Of a DNA stretch of 64,000 nucleotides, positions 8,383 through 17,361 are shown one piece after another (the stretch's first letter is position 1; each line of letters starts with the position of its first letter). Made by a program: the position numbers and the translations under genes. Under the pieces are notes generated by a model. It did no database searches and was not told where the DNA came from. It saw nothing but the letters and a program-made list of their open reading frames with translations. Source of the DNA: Streptomyces griseoflavus (GTDB lineage Bacteria > Actinomycetota > Actinomycetes > Streptomycetales > Streptomycetaceae); NCBI RefSeq assembly GCF_014649995.1, contig NZ_BMUC01000003.1, positions 62,001 to 126,000 on the forward strand. The letters run 5' to 3'.

Positions 8383-8405
8383 AGCCTGGTCGTTCTCCCG
8401 GCCGG

Positions 8406-9053
8406 TCAGCCGACCGCCCCCGCACGGGCCCGGCGGTACAGCGCGGCCCCGCTCAGGAAGAGCGCCGCGCCGGTCGCGAGCACCGGCAGCGTCCGGTCGG
8501 CTCCCGTCTCGGCGAGGGCGACGGGCTCCCGCGCGGCCGTGTGCGGGAGCGGAGCAGGCAGGGTCCGCGGCGGCGTGGCGGGCTCCGGCCGTTCCGGACG
8601 GTCCGGGCTCTCCCCGGAGACGTTGCCGGAGGAGTTGCCGGCCGCGGGGTTGCCGACGCCGGCCACGTTCACGCTGTTGCCGCTGACGTTGACCGGGAGG
8701 TCCACGGGCAGCTGCACCCCGTTGCCGGACAGCACGCCCGGGGAGCCCTGTGTGTCGCTCCCGGCCGTCGCCCCGGTGGAGGAGGAGTCCGCGGAGGCGC
8801 CCTTGCCCCCCGCGTCCTCGTTGACGCAGGTGTTGCCCGCGGCGGGGTTGAGGAGACCCACCACGTTCACGGTGTTCCCGCACACGTTCACCGGGACGTG
8901 CACCGGGAGCTGGAGGGTGTTCCCCGCCACCACCCCGGGTGAGCCGACCGCGGCGCCGTCCGCCCCGGCGTCGGCGTACGCCGGCATCGCCACGGCCATC
9001 GCGCCCGACGCGGCGGCGACGGCGATCACACCGTTTCGGGTAACCCGTCTCAT
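8406..9053 (-). CDS. chpB-like: Long chaplin with sortase anchor
   Basis: 215 residues. Signal peptide (about 1-28), then two chaplin domains (about 34-79 and 101-145), a Pro-rich spacer, the sortase signal LAETG (180-184, the LAxTG form used by Streptomyces class E sortases), a hydrophobic helix and a basic tail. Long chaplins are linked to the wall, polymerise into amphipathic fibres and help aerial hyphae break surface tension. The first domain has the cysteine pair (C58, C76); the second has serine at both places (S124, S142). The ATG at 9053 is chosen because it begins the signal peptide. The neighbourhood with GH19 chitinase and NsdB-like genes suggests ChpB. Confidence 0.9.
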   Translation of the reverse strand: MRRVTRNGVIAVAAASGAMAVAMPAYADAGADGAAVGSPGVVAGNTLQLPVHVPVNVCGNTVNVVGLLNPAAGNTCVNEDAGGKGASADSSSTGATAGSDTQGSPGVLSGNGVQLPVDLPVNVSGNSVNVAGVGNPAAGNSSGNVSGESPDRPERPEPATPPRTLPAPLPHTAAREPVALAETGADRTLPVLATGAALFLSGAALYRRARAGAVG

Positions 9054-9328
9054 AGGTTCCCTGCCCTTCCAGAGATGGTCGCGAGCGCTCGCCCGCACCG
9101 GATAGAACGCGACTGCGGCATCCGGGTTATGGCTCATCCGTATGCCGCAGCCGGTTCACCCCATCGGGGGTCCCGCCGCTCGAACCCCGGGCAAAGTCCC
9201 TCGAACCCCTGACGGACGAACAGCCGGACCGGGCAGGCGGCAAGGCCCGGGTCCGGCCGACGGGCAGAGGCCGCGGCGCCCGCTTATGGTGGGCGAGGGT
9301 GCCGGTCGGAGCGTCCCTGGAGGCATCG

Positions 9329-10930
9329 ATGCTGGTCAAGCTGTCCGAGCGACTCCGTCTCCGGCGCCGCGCGTTGCGCCCCTCGGTCCGGCGCTGCGCG
9401 TCCGCCGGAGTGGTCGGACTGGCCCTGCTGGGCGCCGGCCTGACGGTGACCAGCCACACCGGCTCGGACCTCGACCGGTTCTACGACCAGAGGGTCACCT
9501 GGTCCGCGTGCGAGGGCATGGACCTGCCGAAGGACCTGCAGTGCGGAAAGATCACCGTCCCGCTCGACTACGCGGATCCCGGACGGGGCACCCTCGAACT
9601 GGCCCTGGCCCGCTACCGGGCGAACGGCGACCCCAGGGGTTCGGTGGTGCTGAACTTCGGCGGCCCGGGCGGTTCCGGGGTACTGGGCCTGGCCCACGGC
9701 CGCAAGGACTTCCTGGGGCTGACCGACGACTACGACGTGGTCTCCTTCGATCCCCGCGGCGTCGGCCTCTCCTCACCGGTCAGCTGCGGCACCGACGCCA
9801 CGAACCAGGCGCTGGAGGCGACCGACGGCGAGGAGGCGGCCGATCCGCGTGCGGCGCTGCGGCAGTTGCGCGAGGTGGCCGCCGCGTGCGCCGAGCACTC
9901 GGGACCCGTCCTCGAGCACATCGGCACCGTGGACGTCGCCCGCGACCTGGACGTCATGCGCCAGGCCCTCGGCGACAAGAAGCTCAACTACCTGGGATTC
10001 TCCTACGGAACCCGGCTCGGCGCGGTGTACGCGGCCAAGTACCCGGACAAGGTGGGGCGCATGGCACTGGACGGGGTGGACACCCTGACGGAGTCGCTGG
10101 CCGAGCAGGGGCTGGCGAGCGCGCGGGGGCAGCAGACGGCGCTGGAGAACTTCCTCACCTGGTGCACCGGGGAACTGGCCTGTCCGTTCGGCCAGGACGC
10201 GCGCAGCGCCCGTTCCCAGGTCGTGGACCTGGTCGACTCGCTCGACGAGAACCCGGTGCCGACCGACTTCGGTTACGAGTTCACCGGTCAGGACCTGGTC
10301 GGCGCCATCGCGCAGGGCCTGTACACCAAGCAGATGTGGCCGCTGCTGCAACGGGCGCTGGCCGAACTCGTCGAGGACGGGGACATCAGCGGGGTCGAGG
10401 CCCTCGCGACCGGCGGTGCGGGGCTGCCCGTGCCGCGCCGGGCCGACGAACCCCTCACCGACCCGGAGGAGGTGCCGCTGGACAACCTGCCGGCGGCGCT
10501 GATGGCGGTGAACTGCGCGGACGACCCGGACCGGCCGGACGCCGAGCGGCTGACCCGGGACGTGGCCCGGTTGCGGGCGGCGTACGAGGAGGCCTCCCCG
10601 GTCTTCGGCCCGTACCGGCTCGCCCAAGTGGTGCTCTGCTACGGCCGTCCCAAGGGCACCGACTTCATCCGGGAGCGGGTCAAGGACGTCGACACGGCGA
10701 GGATGCTGCTGGTGGGCACCAGGGGCGACCCCGCGACCCCGTACCGGTGGACGGTGCAGACGGCCGAGCGGCTCGGTTCCGCGGCCGTGGTGCTGGACAA
10801 CCGCAACGAGGGGCACACCGGCTACGGATCGTCCGACTGCGTCCACCGCAAGATCGACGACTTCCTGCTGCACGGCTCGCTGCCGCCGAGCGGCAGCTCC
10901 TGCGGCAGCGAGAACGAGGACCGCCTCTGA
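9329..10930 (+). CDS. Secreted alpha/beta-hydrolase of the tripeptidyl aminopeptidase (TAP) type
   Basis: 533 residues. The ATG at 9329 follows GGAGG by 5 bases and is preferred over a GTG 30 bases upstream. An Arg-rich start and one hydrophobic segment (about 21-40) give export or an N-terminal anchor. The hydrolase core shows GGPGGSG (oxyanion region), FDPRGVG, and the nucleophile elbow GFSYGT. The TAP-like C-terminal domain carries the aspartate (GTRGDPATP) and histidine (NEGHTGYG), followed by the usual cysteine-containing tail. The family removes peptides from secreted proteins or hydrolyses proline-containing substrates in Streptomyces. It runs divergently from the chaplin gene. Confidence 0.85.
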   Translation: MLVKLSERLRLRRRALRPSVRRCASAGVVGLALLGAGLTVTSHTGSDLDRFYDQRVTWSACEGMDLPKDLQCGKITVPLDYADPGRGTLELALARYRANGDPRGSVVLNFGGPGGSGVLGLAHGRKDFLGLTDDYDVVSFDPRGVGLSSPVSCGTDATNQALEATDGEEAADPRAALRQLREVAAACAEHSGPVLEHIGTVDVARDLDVMRQALGDKKLNYLGFSYGTRLGAVYAAKYPDKVGRMALDGVDTLTESLAEQGLASARGQQTALENFLTWCTGELACPFGQDARSARSQVVDLVDSLDENPVPTDFGYEFTGQDLVGAIAQGLYTKQMWPLLQRALAELVEDGDISGVEALATGGAGLPVPRRADEPLTDPEEVPLDNLPAALMAVNCADDPDRPDAERLTRDVARLRAAYEEASPVFGPYRLAQVVLCYGRPKGTDFIRERVKDVDTARMLLVGTRGDPATPYRWTVQTAERLGSAAVVLDNRNEGHTGYGSSDCVHRKIDDFLLHGSLPPSGSSCGSENEDRL

Positions 10931-11425
10931 CCGCCTGCCCGAGCCCTCTCGGCGCGGACGCTGCCACTCCGGACCGGCCCGACGGCCGGTCACCCGGACC
11001 CGTCCCCGGCGGTGTGCCATGAGCCCCCGCGGGCACGGAGGCACGGTCGGTTCCGCTGTCGAACCGACCTGACCGCCCCGCCGGGGCGACGTGTCGGCAG
11101 GCGCCTACGGCGACCGGACTCTGCTGACGGTGCCGCCGGCCGCCCGGCGGTCGTCCCGCCTCACGCGGCGAAAGGGCCGCCGTCCGCGATCGTCCCGCCC
11201 TCGGGCAGGAGTCGTACCCGCACCCACGGGCCGGCCGGGTGTGCCACCCGTCCCCGCCGCGGCGGCGCCCGGTGGGCGGCCGGCCCTGCACCACCGCCGC
11301 TCCCTCCCGCGCCGTGCGTCCGGCGGCTCTCCCCCACCGGTCGACGCGCCACGACCGGGCCGTGCCGGCGGGTGCGGGGCTTTGCCCCAAATGCCCTAGC
11401 GTGGAATTCGCCCTATGGTGCTGTC
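10931..11425. other. Non-coding gap of 495 bases
   Basis: No reading frame here has a ribosome-binding site or recognisable protein. A perfect hairpin (10972-10991) probably ends the hydrolase transcript. A TATGGT hexamer at 11414-11419 lies 6 bases before the next ATG and could be a -10 box for a leaderless mRNA. Nothing else was recognised. Confidence 0.5.
10972..10991 (+). terminator. Hairpin after the TAP-like hydrolase
   Basis: Perfect 8-base arms GACCGGCC and GGCCGGTC around a CGAC loop, 41 bases past the stop codon. Confidence 0.5.
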
Positions 11426-12523
11426 ATGGAGCACGATCTGAGTCCCGCGACCCTTGCCGAGCTTCGCCGTCCGCGCCCCTACCCCGCGGTGTCCGTGCTG
11501 ACGCCGACGCACCGGCGCGACCCCCTCAACACCCAGGACGCCGTCCGGCTGCGCAACATGGTGGCCGAGGCGAAGAAGAAGCTGGAGGACGATCCCGCGG
11601 TCACCAGGGACCGGCGCGCCGACGTGGCCCGGCAGCTCGACGAGGCGCTGGCGGAGGTCGACCTGACGCACTCCGAGGACGGCCTGGTGATCTTCGCCGC
11701 GCCGGGCGAGCACCAGGTGTGGTCCCTCGCGCGCAGCGTGCCCGAGCGGGTCGTCCTCTCGGACACCTTCCTGACCCGCAACCTGGTCTCCGCCCACACG
11801 GCGGAGCAGCCGTTCTGGGTGCTGTCCGTGTCCGCCGACCGGGCCACCCTGTGGAGCGGCGGGGCGGACCGTGTCGTCGAGGAACGGATCGGCGCCTTCC
11901 CCCTCGTCCGCGAGGAGCCGAACTTCGACCCCGAGCGGCAGGAACGGACCGGCAATCAGCCGAGCAACTTCCGGGACGAGGACACCCGGCGGTTCCTGCG
12001 CGAGGCCGACACGGCGATGGGGGCCGTCCTGCGCCACCATCCGCGGCCGCTGTACGTCACCGGCGACCCCGCCGCCCTGTCCCTGCTGGGCGAGGCCGGC
12101 AGCGTCACGGCCAAGGACGCCGTGCACGTCCCGCACGGCGGGCTGGCGCAGGGGACACCCGAGGCGGTGTGGCAGGCCGTGCTGCCGGTCCTTCAGGACG
12201 AGGCACGCAAGAGCACCGAGGACGTGTCCCGGTCGCTGGAATCGGCCCGTGGGCGCAAGGAGTTCGCGGCGGGCGTGGACGAGCTGTGGCAGAGCGCCCG
12301 GGAGGGCCGGGTCCGGCTGCTGGCGGTCGAGGAGAACTACCGGATCACGGTGCGCGACGCCGGCGAGCACCTGGTCGTCGCCGAGGACGGAGACCTGGAC
12401 GCCCGCGAGGACATCGTCGACGAGATCGTCGAGCAGTGCCTGGAGACGGGCGCCGAGGTCCGCTTCGTCCCGGACGGCACCCTCGGGGACGCGGACGGCA
12501 TGGCCGCCGTCCTGCGCTACTGA
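11426..12523 (+). CDS. baeRF-type (archaeo-eukaryotic release factor 1-like) protein
   Basis: 365 residues from ATG 11426 (MEHDLSPATLAEL). I recognise the general layout of bacterial homologues of archaeo-eukaryotic peptide release factor: an N-terminal strand with PYPAVSVLTPTHRRDP, a central region with WVLSVSADRATLW, and a C-terminal domain with EENYRITVRD and VDEIVEQCLETGAEVRFV. These proteins are proposed to act on stalled ribosomes, but the bacterial members are mostly untested. No membrane segment is present. There is no Shine-Dalgarno site; a TATGGT hexamer 6 bases before the start suggests a leaderless transcript. The exact baeRF subfamily is uncertain. Confidence 0.65.
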   Translation: MEHDLSPATLAELRRPRPYPAVSVLTPTHRRDPLNTQDAVRLRNMVAEAKKKLEDDPAVTRDRRADVARQLDEALAEVDLTHSEDGLVIFAAPGEHQVWSLARSVPERVVLSDTFLTRNLVSAHTAEQPFWVLSVSADRATLWSGGADRVVEERIGAFPLVREEPNFDPERQERTGNQPSNFRDEDTRRFLREADTAMGAVLRHHPRPLYVTGDPAALSLLGEAGSVTAKDAVHVPHGGLAQGTPEAVWQAVLPVLQDEARKSTEDVSRSLESARGRKEFAAGVDELWQSAREGRVRLLAVEENYRITVRDAGEHLVVAEDGDLDAREDIVDEIVEQCLETGAEVRFVPDGTLGDADGMAAVLRY

Positions 12524-12582
12524 ATGCGGGGCTACCCGCCGGTCACCTCCCACACAAACACCTGAACGTAGAACATGTGCAC

Positions 12583-12610
12583 GGGTGGATCCGTGACCCC
12601 GGATCCACCC
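12583..12610 (+). terminator. Hairpin after the baeRF-type gene
   Basis: Perfect 10-base arms GGGTGGATCC and GGATCCACCC around an 8-base loop, 59 bases past the stop. Confidence 0.65.
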
Positions 12611-12816
12611 CAAGTCACTTGAGTACCATGGGAGTTGAGGAACCGAACGCGTCCCGGACACGCACCTCCGGGTAGCCCGGGAAGACGGTGGCATATGCCA
12701 AAGGCACCGCCTTGTCGGGTGTTGCCGAATCTCTTACAGGCTCTCGCGGGCTGTGCAACAGTCGTTACGGTCCCTCGTCCGCCCGAAGGCCGTATCGTCC
12801 CGCATCGGAGTGCGTC

Positions 12817-14238
12817 ATGCCGTCCCACCTCTCCGCGGACCGCCCCGCCGCCCAGCCGCCGCCGCGCGGCCCGGTGGACGCGCTCATCTCGCAGGCCCGG
12901 CGGCTCAAGGGCGACGTGGATGCCGTACGACGCGGCACCCCGGCGGACACGGCGGACCCGACGGAACGCTGGCGGCGCGCCCTGTACGACCTGGCGCTCC
13001 ACCAACTGAACGACCTGGACCAGCACTTGGCGCAACTGCGGGAGCACCCGCCGGCCGTGCCCGGTCCGTCCGGCACGCCCGCCGCGGCTTCCGTGCCGCG
13101 TCACGGCTCCCTGCTCAGCCGGGTCGGCAGCGCCGAGTGGAACCTGCTCACCGACGAGGTGAGCTGGTCCGCCGAGCTGTACCGCATCCTGGGCCGCGAC
13201 ACCGCGCTGCCCCCGCTCACCCTCGACGAACTGCCGTCGCTGGTCGTCGAGGAGGACCGCCCCTCTCTGACCGCGATGGTCACCGGCTGTCTCGTCGACG
13301 GCCGGCCCATCGACGGCGAGTTCCGCGTGCTGCGCCCGGACGACGGCGTACGGACCGTGCACATGATGGGCGAACCGGCGCTCGGCGCCGACGGCAGCAC
13401 CGCCTCGATGTGGGCCGTGCTGCGGGACGTCAGCGAACTGCGCCGCCGCCGGCGGGCGGTGCGCGAGACCCGTGACTCGCTGCACCGCCACCGGAAGGCC
13501 ACCACTCGGACCGGACACCGGCTCGCGGACGGGCCGCGGGAGGCCGTGCCGCCACCGTGGCGCGGCTCCCTGCGGCTCCCGCCCGACGGGCCGCCGGCCC
13601 TGGACATCGCCGCCGCCCACCTGCCGCCCTCCGCACACGCCCCGGCCGGCGGCGCCTGGTACGACGCCCTGGAACTGCCCGACGGCACCACACTGCTCGG
13701 CGTCGGCGACCTGACCGGACACGGCTCCGGCGACGCCTCCGGCACGGCGATGCTGCTCGGCGCCATGCGCGGGATGGCGATGACCGGCACCGAACCGGGC
13801 CCCCTGCTCGCCTGCCTGAGCCGGTTACTGGACGCCGGCGCGCAGCCGTCCCTGGGCAGCGCCCTCTGCCTGCGCTACCGGTCCGCGACCCGCACCCTGG
13901 TGTGGGCGCAGGCGGGACACCCCGCACCGCTGCTGTTCCGCGGCGGAAGGGGGCGGGCACTGGAAGCGCCCCGTGGCGTACCGCTCGGCGCCGCCCCGGA
14001 CCCCTCGTACGGACAGGCCGACGAGACCCTCGAAGCCGGCGATCTGCTGCTCCTGTACACCGACTGGCTGGTGCCCGGGCACGCCGGAGCGACCGCCGCC
14101 GAACGGCTCCTGACGCTCGCACCCCGCCTCGCCGAAGCCGGCAGCGCGCAGGACTGCGTGCGGACCGTGATCCGGGAGTGCGGAGAGGAAGAACGCGCCG
14201 AGCACGCCTGCGTCCTGGTGGCACGGGTCGCCTCGTAG
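12817..14238 (+). CDS. PAS-PP2C (SpoIIE/RsbU-type) protein with altered active site
   Basis: 473 residues. The ATG at 12817 follows GGAG by 6 bases. A helical N terminus precedes a PAS domain (about 90-205: SAEWNLLTDEVSWSAELYRILG ... VLRDVSELRRR) and a SpoIIE-type phosphatase domain (about 240-470), the family that dephosphorylates anti-anti-sigma factors. Three conserved metal or active-site regions are changed. GGDWYD reads GGAWYD (A280), TDGL reads TDWL (D416 kept, W417), and the final Asp-Asp of DDxALLV reads EH (462-463). GDLTGHG is intact. The protein may be a weak phosphatase or a pseudo-enzyme that only senses or binds partners. No anti-sigma gene lies next to it. Confidence 0.8.
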   Translation: MPSHLSADRPAAQPPPRGPVDALISQARRLKGDVDAVRRGTPADTADPTERWRRALYDLALHQLNDLDQHLAQLREHPPAVPGPSGTPAAASVPRHGSLLSRVGSAEWNLLTDEVSWSAELYRILGRDTALPPLTLDELPSLVVEEDRPSLTAMVTGCLVDGRPIDGEFRVLRPDDGVRTVHMMGEPALGADGSTASMWAVLRDVSELRRRRRAVRETRDSLHRHRKATTRTGHRLADGPREAVPPPWRGSLRLPPDGPPALDIAAAHLPPSAHAPAGGAWYDALELPDGTTLLGVGDLTGHGSGDASGTAMLLGAMRGMAMTGTEPGPLLACLSRLLDAGAQPSLGSALCLRYRSATRTLVWAQAGHPAPLLFRGGRGRALEAPRGVPLGAAPDPSYGQADETLEAGDLLLLYTDWLVPGHAGATAAERLLTLAPRLAEAGSAQDCVRTVIRECGEEERAEHACVLVARVAS

Positions 14239-14265
14239 CCCCGGCCCACGGGGACCGCGGGGCCG

Positions 14266-15756
14266 TCACGCCCGCGCGCCGGCGCCCTTGCCCCGCGGCC
14301 TGGGCAGCGCCAGCTCGATCTCCTCCCTCAGTTCCTGGATCCTCGGATACGTGGAGTACTCGGCGGTGAGCCGGTACATCTGGCGCAGCCGGTCCCAGGT
14401 GCGGCGCGAGGAGTTCTGCCCCATCGACACCAGGGCCAGCCGCGCGAACCGGTCCGCCTGCTCGGGGTCGTCGGCGATGAAGCAGGCGGAGGCCATGGAC
14501 AGGAAGTCGAAGATCTTCGACCTCTGCTGCGCCTCGACCCGGAGCGCCAGGGCCTTGTCCGCGTAGTGCTGGGCGTGCGCGGCGGCGTCCGGCTCGAACT
14601 CCGCGAGCGTCCGGTACGCCAGGGCCTGCATGCCGTACAGGTCCGCCTCGTTGAACAGCTGCATCCAGTTCGGCGGCGGCACGTCACCCTTGTCGGAGAC
14701 GAACAGGTCCTCGGCGCGGCCCAGGGTGCGGCGCATCGCCTGGCCCTTGCCCATGGACGCCTGCGCCCACGCCTCGATCGTGTGGAACATGGCGCGGGTG
14801 CGCGGCAGGACCTCCTCGCCCGAGCCGGACTGGGCGAGCTTCATCAGGTCCAGTGCCTCGTCGGGCCGCCCGAGGTGCACCATCTGCCGGGCCGCCCGGG
14901 ACAGGGCCTCGCCGGCCCGCGGGCGGTCGCCGCCCTCCCGGGCCGCGTGGGCGGCGATGACGAAGTACTTCTGGGCGGTGGGTTCCATGCCGACGTCGTG
15001 GGACATCCAGCCGGCGAGCACCGCGAGGTTGGCGGCGACGCCCCACAGGCGCCGCTGGAGATGGGGTGGGTGATGGTAGGCGAGCATGCCGCCCACCTCG
15101 TTGAGCTGGCCGACCACCGCCTTGCGCTGGAGGCCCCCGCCCCGGGCGGCGTCCCAGGCGCGGAACACCTCCACGGAGCGCTCCAGTTCCTCGATCTCCT
15201 GCGAGCCGATGGGGGCGGCCTCGTAGCGGTCGAACCCGGCGGGTTCGGCGTGCAGGGGGTCGTGGAGGCGGGGAGCGTCGGCGGTCAGGGCCGGATCGGT
15301 GTGCAGCCAGTCGTGCATGGCGCTGCTGAGTGCGGAGCCCGCGGTGAGTGCGGCACCCGCGCCCACCAGGCCGCGTCGGTTGAGCATGAGGTCCATTCCC
15401 GTGAATTCGGTGAGGACCTCGGCTGTCCGCTCGGGCGCCCACGGCACTCCGTCGGGATGTTCCGCACTCCCGGGGCGTGGCCGTTTCCCCGTACGCCCGT
15501 GCCGGACCAGACCGAGATCCTCGATGGTCACGACACGGCCGAGACGCTCGGTGAACAGAGCCGCCAGCACCCGCGGTACGGGATCGCGCGGGATCTCTCC
15601 CATGTCGATCCACCGCCGCACCCGGGAGGTGTCGGTCGCCAGCTGGGGGTGGCCCATGGCCGCCGCCTGCCGGTTGACCAGCCTCGCGAGTTCGCCCTTG
15701 GACCAGCCGGCCAGGCCGAACAGGTCCGAGAGCCGGGTGTTGGGTTGTCCGCTCAC
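14266..15756 (-). CDS. nsdB-like: NsdA/NsdB-type TPR regulator
   Basis: 496 residues from a GTG at 15756 preceded by a GGGGG run. The N-terminal 90 residues resemble a divergent helix-turn-helix domain (SKGELARLVNRQAAAMGHPQ, then VRRWIDMGEIPRDPVPRVL). A variable linker and the LNRRGLVGAGAALTAGSAL segment follow, then TPR-like helices to the end (KYFVIAAHAAREGGD, RPDEALDLMKLAQSG). S. coelicolor NsdA and NsdB have this layout and length and repress antibiotic production and sporulation. The chaplin and chitinase context favours NsdB. It is transcribed away from the APH-like gene with 235 bases between starts. Confidence 0.8.
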   Translation of the reverse strand: MSGQPNTRLSDLFGLAGWSKGELARLVNRQAAAMGHPQLATDTSRVRRWIDMGEIPRDPVPRVLAALFTERLGRVVTIEDLGLVRHGRTGKRPRPGSAEHPDGVPWAPERTAEVLTEFTGMDLMLNRRGLVGAGAALTAGSALSSAMHDWLHTDPALTADAPRLHDPLHAEPAGFDRYEAAPIGSQEIEELERSVEVFRAWDAARGGGLQRKAVVGQLNEVGGMLAYHHPPHLQRRLWGVAANLAVLAGWMSHDVGMEPTAQKYFVIAAHAAREGGDRPRAGEALSRAARQMVHLGRPDEALDLMKLAQSGSGEEVLPRTRAMFHTIEAWAQASMGKGQAMRRTLGRAEDLFVSDKGDVPPPNWMQLFNEADLYGMQALAYRTLAEFEPDAAAHAQHYADKALALRVEAQQRSKIFDFLSMASACFIADDPEQADRFARLALVSMGQNSSRRTWDRLRQMYRLTAEYSTYPRIQELREEIELALPRPRGKGAGARA

Positions 15757-15991
15757 GTCAAGCCCCCAGGTTCTCGGCTGAGTTGACAGTAGCCCGGTGC
15801 GGGTTGCCGGGCGACTATTCGCCAGGGTTCGCCAGGGTGCGCCAGATGGTGTGCCAGGGGCCATCCGGTGTCGAGTAGGAACGCGCCACCACGACCCCGT
15901 CGCCGCAGGGGCATTCCCCCAGGGTGCGCCCGGGCGGCCGGGCCGGGTGGTGCACTGACGTCGCAGGCACACGAAGGGATCTGTATCACCC

Positions 15992-17119
15992 ATGTACGCA
16001 GCATCGTCCTCCGTGTCCGCCCCGCCCCGGCCGCTGCGCCCCCGTCCGTCGGACAGCGGCCCCTACCTCGCTCCCGCGCGTCCGGCTGCCCCCGTCCTCG
16101 GCGCGGGCAGCGCACGGCGCACGGCGGGAGCGGGCACCCAGCCGCTCAGCGGGAGGCTCGACCTGTCCGGTCCGCAGGGCGCCCAGCTGCGCACCGCGCT
16201 CGCCTCGGTGCACCGCATCTGCCCGGAGTTCGCGCCGGTCCAGGTGCTGCGCCGCACCGGCAGGTCCGTCCTCCTGGTCGGCACCACCGGGCGCAGCACC
16301 GCGGTGGCCAAGTGCTTACTGGACCACTCCCCCGCGTGGAGCGAGCGGATCCGCCACGAAATAGCGGCATACCGCTCGTTCGTCCGGCACCGCCCCCCTG
16401 TGCGGGCGCCCCGGCTGATCGCGGCGGATCCGGACAACTGCACGCTGGTGATCGAGCGGCTTCCCGGCCGGGTGGCGTCGCTCCAGCGGCACCCCGCGGA
16501 GGCGCCGCCGCGGGCGGACATCAGGGCGGCACTCGGCGCGATCTGCCGGCTGAACTCCTGGCGGCCGCCGGCCGGGACGTTCGACGCGCCGCTGGACTAC
16601 GCGGCTCGCATCTCCCGCTACCACGAGCTGGGGCTGCTCACCGACCGGGACCTCGGCGACCTGCAGAAACTCCTGCACGGCATCGCGCTGGCGACCGGGC
16701 GCCAGGGCATGGGCCAGTTCTGCCACGGCGACGCGCTGCTGTCGAACATCCTGATCTCACCGGCCGGCCCGGTGCTGGTGGACTGGGAGCACGCGGGCTG
16801 GTACCTGCCGGGCTACGACCTGGCGACGCTGTGGTCGGTCCTCGGGGACGCGCCGGTGGCCCGCCGCCAGATCAGTCAGATCGCCCAGTCGGCCGGCCCC
16901 GCCTCGCGGGACGCCTTCCTGGTGAACCTGATGCTGGTGCTGACCCGGGAGATCCGCACCTACGAGACGGCGGTGCAGCGCTCGATGCACGACGCGGCCC
17001 CGGCCACGCACCCCGGCGGCGCGCCCTCCGGCGAGGAGCAGCGGCTGCTGCTGCGCCGCCTGCACGACGACTGCCAGCTCGCCCGGCGGGCCGTGCGCGC
17101 GGCGGTGGGCACCCGCTGA
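15992..17119 (+). CDS. Aminoglycoside phosphotransferase-fold protein
   Basis: 375 residues. An unusual Pro/Ser-rich N terminus (about 1-55) precedes an APH/choline-kinase fold: AVAKCLL (candidate ATP lysine K107), the catalytic loop [10 protein letters not shown] (H245, D247, N252) and the metal-binding LVDWEHAG (D264). The family phosphorylates small hydroxylated molecules such as aminoglycosides, choline, homoserine or sugars. A resistance role should not be assumed: no antibiotic cluster lies nearby, and such genes are common beside nsd-type regulators. The ATG is at 15992. Confidence 0.8.
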   Translation: MYAASSSVSAPPRPLRPRPSDSGPYLAPARPAAPVLGAGSARRTAGAGTQPLSGRLDLSGPQGAQLRTALASVHRICPEFAPVQVLRRTGRSVLLVGTTGRSTAVAKCLLDHSPAWSERIRHEIAAYRSFVRHRPPVRAPRLIAADPDNCTLVIERLPGRVASLQRHPAEAPPRADIRAALGAICRLNSWRPPAGTFDAPLDYAARISRYHELGLLTDRDLGDLQKLLHGIALATGRQGMGQFCHGDALLSNILISPAGPVLVDWEHAGWYLPGYDLATLWSVLGDAPVARRQISQIAQSAGPASRDAFLVNLMLVLTREIRTYETAVQRSMHDAAPATHPGGAPSGEEQRLLLRRLHDDCQLARRAVRAAVGTR

Positions 17120-17123
17120 ACCC

Positions 17124-17155
17124 GTTCGACTGCCCGTGGCGGCGGGCAGTCGAAC
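17124..17155 (+). terminator. Strong hairpin terminator
   Basis: Perfect 13-base arms GTTCGACTGCCCG and CGGGCAGTCGAAC around a TGGCGG loop, 4 bases past the APH-like stop codon. Confidence 0.8.
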
Positions 17156-17361
17156 GAGGGAGGAACCCCGGGCCCGACGGGCCGCGCCACCTCCACCCCG
17201 GGGGACCATTGGTGTACGCCACTGACGCACCGCAGGCCCCGGCCAGGCGGACGATGCACGCCCCTGAGCATGATTGACGGACGGTCAGCCGACCGGTAGC
17301 ACTGACTCGCACCGCTCGGCTCCACACGGCGTTCCGTGCCCGTCCGCTCCAGGAGGCTGCA

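Noticed and set aside
9142-11022. Long plus-strand frame overlapping the TAP-like hydrolase
   Set aside because: Translation is Arg/Gly/Pro-rich with no domain. The shifted frame holds the catalytic motifs and a ribosome-binding site.
15992-17119. Antibiotic-resistance gene call for the APH-fold protein
   Set aside because: The fold is shared by choline and sugar kinases; there is no resistance context and an unusual N terminus, so only the fold is claimed.
17156-17361. A ydaO/c-di-AMP riboswitch before the amidase
   Set aside because: Such switches precede some Streptomyces wall-hydrolase genes, but I could not match the conserved ydaO core in this short leader.
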